11,438 nt of DNA, from NCBI GenBank assembly GCA_002401295.1, contig NVSR01000072.1, positions 1 through 11,438 on the forward strand, given 5' to 3'. The notes below the pieces were generated by a model. The model worked only from the letters and a program-made list of their open reading frames with translations. It searched no databases and was not told the DNA's origin. The translations under genes and the position numbers were made by a program. Shown one piece after another: positions 6,925-11,438 of the stretch (its first letter is position 1; every line of letters begins with the position of its first letter). This DNA is from SAR324 cluster bacterium (GTDB lineage Bacteria; SAR324; XYD2-FULL-50-16).

Positions 6925-6947
6925 TCCCCCTTCAGAAAGGAGGGGGA
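6925..6947 (-). other. GC-rich hairpin downstream of the channel gene
   Basis: CCCCCTTC / GGAGGGGG (6926-6946, plus one flanking T-A pair) can form a nine-pair stem with one wobble and loop AGAAA, about 40 bases past the channel gene stop. No T-run follows on the minus strand, so it is not a classical terminator. It may aid Rho-dependent ending or protect the 3' end. It lies in the 300-bp gap 6683-6982; apart from this hairpin and the promoter at 6735-6764 nothing was found there. Confidence 0.4.
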
Positions 6948-6982
6948 CCAGACAAGACAAGAAGAAGTACGATGCCAAAGGG

Positions 6983-9900
6983 TTATTCAGTCAGTGCATC
7001 CAATGTTTTTTTCTGAATCCGAAAAGCAAGGCTATCAGAAACCGCAACGATCTCATGGACGATAGTATTGCCCTGTTGAGAGTACTTCGCACTAATGGTT
7101 TTACCCGGACCAAGGCGACCGATTTCCTTGAGAACATCCCCCTCTTTACTCTGCAAACTGACCACTCCCTCAGCTAAAATTAGAACGCTGTCATCAGAGT
7201 CCCCCTGTTTGAAAATTTTACTGTGTCTGGGGAACCTTTCCGGCGTAATGTCCCCTTTCAAAGTAGCAATCTGTTCTATACTTAAGCCCTTTAACGCATC
7301 AGAATTTTTCAATACACCCAACGGATCATGTTCAAGGTTGGGTAATTGCTTATCCATGCCCTTAAACATATGAATTTCCTGTCGCTGGATAATTATTTGG
7401 ATCCCGGCTTGTTCCAAATGGATTTTCACATTGGCCCACATCTTACTTTTATTACCATATTTAGTGCTGTATTCCCGTGCCATGCCATAGACGTAATACT
7501 CTGCCGACCAATCACCGATTCCACCAAAAAGAATCCAGGGAGTTAAGATAGTATCAGCCTCCAACACCGCATCTGTCAGGATTTTTTCTACCCTTTCCGG
7601 ATCATGATGGGTTTCCACATGGACTGTAAAACCAACCCAGTATTTATCATCGGGATAATTATAATTCTCAATCACAGCCACCGAGACATTACTATTCGGA
7701 ATACTCACGATTACATTCCAAAGGTCCTTAATACGGACTGCTCGCCAATTCATATCAATGACTTTCCCCTCAGTGGAACCGATTTTTACAAAATCCCCTA
7801 CTCTGAAAGGTCGTTCTAAACTAACCGCAATGCCTGAGAAAATATTCGCCAGGTTCATCTGCACGGCTAAACCGATGATCATGGCGAACACACCGGAGGT
7901 AGCTAATAAACTGGTAATTTTCTGATCATAAACAAAAGCAATGATGCCAAAGATACCAAATAAGTAGACAAGGAAGGAGATAAATCGGCGTACTAAATTT
8001 GGAATTTTTTGTCCGGTTTTAAGTTCTGCCGGTACCCAGAAAAAGACATCCAACGCCCGAATCAGTCGGGCACTACCAAAAAGCCACCAAAGTGAACTAA
8101 ATAATATAATAATATTTTCTAACCTTGCCGGTGAAATACGATCACTCAATAAACTGATGGCAAGCCCCTCACCGGACAATAAGAAAAGAACGGTATTCAC
8201 GGTAATGATAGACCAGCGAATCGGCCCCTTTTGACCAATCTGCTCTTTCTTGGGTCCTAGAATGACAAGGAAGGGTGTAATACAAGTAATGAGGAAAAGG
8301 ATGAGTAAGATATTCTCAGGTAAGTTACGACGCAAGCCATTATTAACCTCCTGGAGACGGATAATATAGTTGAAACTGGAGTAATTAAAAGCTTGTTGCT
8401 TCATCTTCAATCGGCTCACCGCTCCTAAGGGATCCATTTGATGGGTACCTTGAAAAAATAAAATATCTTTCACAGACCAATTTTTCATTCCCTGTAACAG
8501 ACCTTTTTGCACTAAGTTATCCGCTGTTACCTGATCCATGCCTAAGACATCGGGCACAAATATTAGATTTTTCTCGGTCATCAATTGATGACGCAGGGCA
8601 ATAGCTAAATCATATTGGCCAAAATCTTTTTGGGAGCCTGAGAAATCAAGCTTAAAAACACCTTTAATACGATAGAGACGATAGCGCTCATTACCCTGAA
8701 TTTCTTCTTTTAAAACAGGTCCTAATTTGATTGGCTTGACTGCGTTCAGGAAGTCAATCGCTGTAATTTCCACTTCCTTTTTGGAACGAAACCAAAGGTA
8801 AAAATCCATTTCAAAGGTAGAAGTTTGGGGCTTCATGGAAATTATTTGGATCGGTTTCAATCCCGTATAAACCACATTGGTATTATACATATAGCGACCA
8901 TCAACCTCGATAATTCTTTTTGCCTTCAGTTCTAGCTGTAAATCAGCAATTTCATGGACAAAACGTACGGGTTTCAACTGTTTTTTTGCAGAAATAATCT
9001 TGCCACGTTCGAAAACCCCAATGGTCATAGATTTGACAGCATCTCCATGCTCATTAAAATAATTCAGTCCAGTGACCCCAGGCAGGGCTTTTTCTAGACT
9101 ATTGAGAGAAGCAAGAAAATCCCTAATTTTTTGTCGATCTTGTCTCAAATCTACAGAATCACCACTGACTCCACTTTGTTCGATAGCTTGGTGAATCAAC
9201 ATAGCCGCATCATAAGCATAAGCTGCATGCCATTCAGGTATCACATTAAAGTTCATCAAGTAGTTATTTTTGAATTCCTGAGCCTTCCGACCAGCAATAT
9301 CAAAAATAAAGGGAGTCGTGATATTTAAAGCGTTGCTATAAAAACCAGGTTGAGAAATTTCTTTTGCCTCCCCGGCAAAATGCTGGGGAAAAGAGACTTT
9401 AGCGAATGAATCCGGAGCTAGTATCAGATGCTTGAGCCCCTGATCCTTGTAAAGGCGCAGAAAATTAGCACCATCCTTATCATGCATGGCTAACAAGACA
9501 AGACCTTGCTGTTTACTGGACTTGATTTCCTCAATAATTTCTTGAAATCGGTCTTCCAACTTTGGATTTTCTGTCTTGAAGGACCAGCTGCTTAGGATCT
9601 CAACCCCTAATTTTTTTGATGTTTTCGTAAATACTTCAGCTAAATAAGATCCATAAGCCAAATCCTCTTTGATAATCCAAACCGGTTTTCCAGGGAAGAC
9701 TAACTTTGAATAGTGTGCCAGGAAGCGCCCCTGTCTCTCATCACTGAAAATGGTTCTAAAGTACCATTCATTGCCAGCGGTAACATTAATGTTGGTAGCG
9801 GAAGGAGTCACAGCAGGGATTTGCTCCGCTTGATAAATGCCCCCGGCACTAATGGAAGCAGAACTAAAAATATGCCCTATTACAGCAACGGCATTACTTT

Positions 9901-10171
9901 TTGCAATATCTCTGGCCACTACTTTTGCTTGATCGGCATTATTTCTATCATCATAGGTGTCCAGGATGACTTTCATCCCCTTGATACCCCCCTCTTGATT
10001 CAGTCGATCAAAATAAAGCTTGACTCCATTAACGACAGCCTCCCCTAATTTCGCTCCCGATCCGGAAAGCGCCCCGGCTACGGCGACATGGATTTCCTTC
10101 TGTTGCGCCATTAGAAGCGAACCAGGCATTAACAAAGCAACCAAAAAAACAACTAATCCTAAACTCTTCAT
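6983..10171 (-). CDS. Chimeric receptor-channel: LivJ-type binding domain, pLGIC-like beta-sandwich, MscS channel, degenerate cNMP-binding domain
   Basis: 1062 residues; ATG at 10171 with AAGGAAGAGAG upstream. Residues 1-22: Sec signal peptide (LLMA|QQ). Residues 26-398: type I periplasmic binding fold of the branched-chain amino acid family (GALSGSGAKLGEAVVNGV, AVIGHIFSSASISAG, IPAVTPSATN). Residues about 415-612: segments (YTGLKPIQI, FEMDFYLWFR, YRLYRIKGVFKLDF, FNYIIRLQEV) resembling the extracellular sandwich of prokaryotic Cys-loop-type channels, but without the Cys pair or the loop proline. Residues about 619-748: four predicted membrane helices. Residues 752-840: MscS pore helix and beta domain (GLAVQMNLANIFSGI, ERPFRVGDFV, EGKVIDMNWRAV, VSIPNSNV). 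Residues about 955-1062: cyclic-nucleotide-binding-like barrel (IFKQGDSDDSVLILAEG, IGRLGPG). The ligand site would be periplasmic, the pore in the inner membrane and the C-terminus cytosolic. Inference: solute binding gates an MscS-type pore. It is monocistronic. Binding and MscS domain calls are firm; the sandwich call is from pattern memory. Confidence 0.88.
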   Translation of the reverse strand: MKSLGLVVFLVALLMPGSLLMAQQKEIHVAVAGALSGSGAKLGEAVVNGVKLYFDRLNQEGGIKGMKVILDTYDDRNNADQAKVVARDIAKSNAVAVIGHIFSSASISAGGIYQAEQIPAVTPSATNINVTAGNEWYFRTIFSDERQGRFLAHYSKLVFPGKPVWIIKEDLAYGSYLAEVFTKTSKKLGVEILSSWSFKTENPKLEDRFQEIIEEIKSSKQQGLVLLAMHDKDGANFLRLYKDQGLKHLILAPDSFAKVSFPQHFAGEAKEISQPGFYSNALNITTPFIFDIAGRKAQEFKNNYLMNFNVIPEWHAAYAYDAAMLIHQAIEQSGVSGDSVDLRQDRQKIRDFLASLNSLEKALPGVTGLNYFNEHGDAVKSMTIGVFERGKIISAKKQLKPVRFVHEIADLQLELKAKRIIEVDGRYMYNTNVVYTGLKPIQIISMKPQTSTFEMDFYLWFRSKKEVEITAIDFLNAVKPIKLGPVLKEEIQGNERYRLYRIKGVFKLDFSGSQKDFGQYDLAIALRHQLMTEKNLIFVPDVLGMDQVTADNLVQKGLLQGMKNWSVKDILFFQGTHQMDPLGAVSRLKMKQQAFNYSSFNYIIRLQEVNNGLRRNLPENILLILFLITCITPFLVILGPKKEQIGQKGPIRWSIITVNTVLFLLSGEGLAISLLSDRISPARLENIIILFSSLWWLFGSARLIRALDVFFWVPAELKTGQKIPNLVRRFISFLVYLFGIFGIIAFVYDQKITSLLATSGVFAMIIGLAVQMNLANIFSGIAVSLERPFRVGDFVKIGSTEGKVIDMNWRAVRIKDLWNVIVSIPNSNVSVAVIENYNYPDDKYWVGFTVHVETHHDPERVEKILTDAVLEADTILTPWILFGGIGDWSAEYYVYGMAREYSTKYGNKSKMWANVKIHLEQAGIQIIIQRQEIHMFKGMDKQLPNLEHDPLGVLKNSDALKGLSIEQIATLKGDITPERFPRHSKIFKQGDSDDSVLILAEGVVSLQSKEGDVLKEIGRLGPGKTISAKYSQQGNTIVHEIVAVSDSLAFRIQKKTLDALTE

Positions 10172-10588
10172 ACTCTCTTCCTTACTAATTTTTTACTCTC
10201 TTGCGAATCAATAATCCTACATACCGGACCTCATCCCCATACTTCAGAGACTGTATGGTCTCTTTAGTCTAGGAGTGCATACAGGCATAGTTAATTGTAC
10301 TATTTTTACAGTAAGATCCCTGAATTTGCCCTCAAAACTGAGTTGTCTTATACGCAACACTCCCCTCAAAAGATAGACCTTTTCTTTGAATTATTTCTTT
10401 CCTGTAAACAAAAATTCATATCTCATAATTTTTTGATTATATGTATATTTTTGCTATTTATTATAGGATTTTCAAAGGTAAGAGGAAGGAGTAAGCAAGC
10501 TCTTGAGAAGAGGCTGATTGTAGAGGAATCAATAGGAGGAGCATCACAAAAGTTCAGACTTGCTTACCTGTTTTTATACTTACAACCT
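10172..10588. other. 417-bp AT-rich intergenic region between hicB and the channel gene
   Basis: No convincing gene. The plus-strand frame across 10295-10633 starts with TTG, has no ribosome-binding site and runs into hicB. Visible structure: AGAGAC/GTCTCT (10246-10251 and 10258-10263), a six-base inverted repeat with a six-base loop that could be an operator or weak hairpin in the channel gene leader; and GTAAGCAAG/CTTGCTTAC (10491-10499 and 10559-10567), a nine-base inverted repeat enclosing 59 bases just downstream of hicB. The function of neither is clear. Confidence 0.4.
10266..10294 (-). promoter_or_regulatory. Possible promoter of the receptor-channel gene
   Basis: On the minus strand TTAACT (complement of 10289-10294) and TAGACT (complement of 10266-10271) are spaced by 17 bases. 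Each matches consensus at only four of six positions, in AT-rich DNA where such matches arise by chance. It lies just upstream of the AGAGAC/GTCTCT inverted repeat. The leader would be about 90 bases. Confidence 0.25.
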
Positions 10589-10981
10589 TTAAGGGTGGAT
10601 TTTCATATATTCCGAAACAGCCACCTTCAATAACTGAGAGCGTTTTAAACTATGCTCTCCCCTGTAAGTATCAACCTTTTTCAAGAAGGGAACTGGAAAA
10701 ATTACGTTGAACCGCTTTGTCGTTTCGTATTTCTGCATTAACTCAGAAAGTACGGGAATGGGAACAACTTCCCCTTTTTCCTTGATCTCGACTCTTGTTA
10801 GCATTTTTGGATACTTGCCTTTTTCTTCCAACTCCATGGTTAACCAACCGGCTAAAACATCAGTGGCCATTTCTACAGCGATTTCCCAAGTAGATCCGAA
10901 GGTCAAGCAGCCGTCCAAGCCTGGAAAATCGACTTCATAGGCCTCATCTGTTTTTGTAATTACAGCATTGTAAAATTTCAT
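10589..10981 (-). CDS. hicB: HicB-family antitoxin
   Basis: 130 residues; ATG at 10981 with AAAGGA upstream. N-terminal partly degraded RNase H fold of HicB (YNAVITKTDEAYEVDFPGL, GCLTFGSTWEIAVEMATD, about residues 4-50). The C-terminus is a putative DNA-binding ribbon-helix-helix segment (FNVIFPVPFLKKVDTY...SQLLKVAVSEYM, about 91-127). Known role: neutralises the HicA mRNA interferase and represses its own promoter. It follows a hicA remnant by 56 bp, in the usual toxin-first order. The toxin is broken by frameshifts while this ORF is intact, so the protein may now serve as a stand-alone repressor or as an anti-addiction factor against other HicA copies, or may simply not yet have decayed. 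Confidence 0.88.
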   Translation of the reverse strand: MKFYNAVITKTDEAYEVDFPGLDGCLTFGSTWEIAVEMATDVLAGWLTMELEEKGKYPKMLTRVEIKEKGEVVPIPVLSELMQKYETTKRFNVIFPVPFLKKVDTYRGEHSLKRSQLLKVAVSEYMKIHP

Positions 10982-11037
10982 TTTTATCCTTTTATTTGAT
11001 GATCAAAAGCAGGCCAGCCTTGCGACTGACCCATTAG

Positions 11038-11213
11038 TTACTTGATTCCGGCTTGCTTTAAGAATTTCCTGACGGTTCCAGTTGGGATATCACCAGCATA
11101 TCGTGGAAGGGCTAACTTGATTTTTCCGTCCCCCATATTTCATGTTCTCTACCTTGTCATATTTTTTAAAACCCTTGTTTTTTCAATATCTTCTCTAGAT
11201 CTCTTTTGGTCAT
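11038..11213 (-). pseudogene. hicA: hicA toxin pseudogene with multiple frameshifts
   Basis: Starting at ATG 11213 (AAAGGAAGG just upstream) the frame reads MTKRDLEKILKKQGF and then hits TAA. Pieces of HicA continue in other frames: KKYDK, then GREHEIWG, then DGKIKLALPRYAGDIPTGTV followed by RKFLKQAGIK and a TAA at 11040-11038. Joined, these give a HicA of about 58-59 residues, the normal family length, with the dsRBD-like fold including the GREHEIW segment where the catalytic His of the G-S-H motif normally sits (here EH). The frame changes fall near 11164-11168 (TTTTAAAAAA), about 11155, and at the G-run near 11132. The net length is one base off a whole number of codons. As written the DNA cannot make a functional toxin, unless the window contains sequencing errors in its homopolymers. 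Confidence 0.8.
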
Positions 11214-11261
11214 CCTTCCTTTGTTTGAAGTTAATAGTTGGTGAAAGTATGCTTTAACAGC

Positions 11262-11279
11262 AATGTGTAATTACACATT
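11262..11279. promoter_or_regulatory. Perfect 18-bp palindrome, likely HicB operator
   Basis: AATGTGTAATTACACATT is self-complementary over all 18 bases and ends 48 bp upstream of the hicA start codon, where a dimeric HicB would bind to autoregulate the promoter. The arms contain TGTGTAA/TTACACA. No clear -35/-10 pair could be assigned beside it. Confidence 0.55.
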
Positions 11280-11306
11280 TATCAATGGAAGTAGGAAGAT
11301 CTTTTT

Positions 11307-11330
11307 AAAAAACGGGGTCACCCCTCCGTC
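11307..11330 (-). terminator. Possible rho-independent terminator of a gene to the right of the window
   Basis: On the minus strand an ACGG-A-GG...CC-CCGT stem (six pairs with one bulged A; a GGGGTGACCCC fold is an alternative) is followed by a run of six T. It would stop leftward transcription from beyond the window before it enters hicA. The stem is short, so the call is tentative. Confidence 0.35.
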
Positions 11331-11346
11331 CCCAAAAAAGCAAAAT

Positions 11347-11438
11347 GTATCAAAAAAAAGGTCAATACTCCCGAAATGACTCAAAAAAGGGTCAAAGCAA
11401 AAAAACAGCCCAAAAGAGCGTATCAAAAAAAGGGGCAA
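11347..11438 (+). repeat. Three degenerate direct repeats of (T)ATCAAAAAAAGG(G)TCAA
   Basis: Units are at 11347-11365 (GTATCAAAAAAAAGGTCAA), 11377-11395 (TGACTCAAAAAAGGGTCAA) and 11420-11438 (GTATCAAAAAAAGGGGCAA), with starts 30 and 43 bases apart. The A-rich array reaches the window end and may continue. No gene is visible between 11280 and 11438. Confidence 0.45.

Noticed and set aside
6857..7177. Plus-strand open frame of 106 codons running into the channel gene 3' end
   Set aside because: Most of it is antisense to the CNBD-coding part; the composition is basic and unlike a real protein, and no ribosome-binding site is evident.
10491..10567. Terminal inverted repeats of a small insertion (9-bp arms around 59 bp)
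   Set aside because: The arms are short, there is no target duplication or second copy in the window, and the interior has no recognisable content.
10295..10633. Plus-strand open frame of 112 codons between the channel gene and hicB
   Set aside because: It has a TTG start without a ribosome-binding site, low-complexity hydrophobic content, no family resemblance, and overlaps the end of hicB on the other strand.
11042..11257. Plus-strand open frame of 71 codons
   Set aside because: It is the antisense shadow of the hicA remnant, which gives a much better protein match on the minus strand.

Overview
The window looks like chromosomal DNA of a Gram-negative bacterium of moderate-to-low GC. The evidence is Sec signal peptides, periplasmic solute-binding domains and a two-pass HAMP receptor. 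Selenocysteine synthesis (SelA), a DsrE-type sulfur-relay triad and a rich sensory repertoire fit Desulfobacterota-like, SAR324-like or related lineages. That placement is impression only; there is no rRNA or marker gene here to settle it.

Layout. (1) Positions 3-1244, plus strand: most of SelA, cut at its N-terminus by the window edge. (2) Positions 1411-5118, minus strand: a sensory operon transcribed leftward. It runs from a PhnD-like periplasmic binding protein, through a transmembrane HAMP-GAF protein without a kinase, to a soluble CheA-like Hpt/HATPase kinase without a membrane anchor. The last two overlap by one base and look like the halves of one receptor kinase broken in its coiled-coil linker. 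(3) Positions 5513-6682, minus strand: three small DsrE/F/H-superfamily proteins in a tight operon with a good sigma70-type promoter at 6735-6764. (4) Positions 6983-10171, minus strand: a 1062-residue protein that joins a secreted LivJ-type amino-acid-binding domain, a beta-sandwich resembling the extracellular domain of pentameric ligand-gated (Cys-loop/Pro-loop) channels, an MscS-type channel and a degenerate cyclic-nucleotide-binding-like domain. This is the most remarkable object in the window: a candidate ligand-gated MscS-pore receptor. (5) Positions 10589-11279, minus strand: a hicAB toxin-antitoxin locus with intact hicB, hicA destroyed by several frameshifts, and an 18-bp perfect palindrome upstream as likely operator.

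Two intergenic spaces (1257-1366 and 5225-5503) carry a family of short palindromic elements with ends GGGGTCG(C/T)AT...AT(G/A)CGACCCC. Two copies share related internal sequence, so they are a dispersed MITE/REP-like family rather than simple terminators. One of the two spaces also holds nested and tandem fragments of the ends.

Together the window is an accessory-leaning region with two signal-perception systems (binding protein plus split receptor kinase; chimeric receptor-channel), one sulfur-relay operon and decaying mobile or addictive DNA. No transposase, tRNA, rRNA or CRISPR array was seen.
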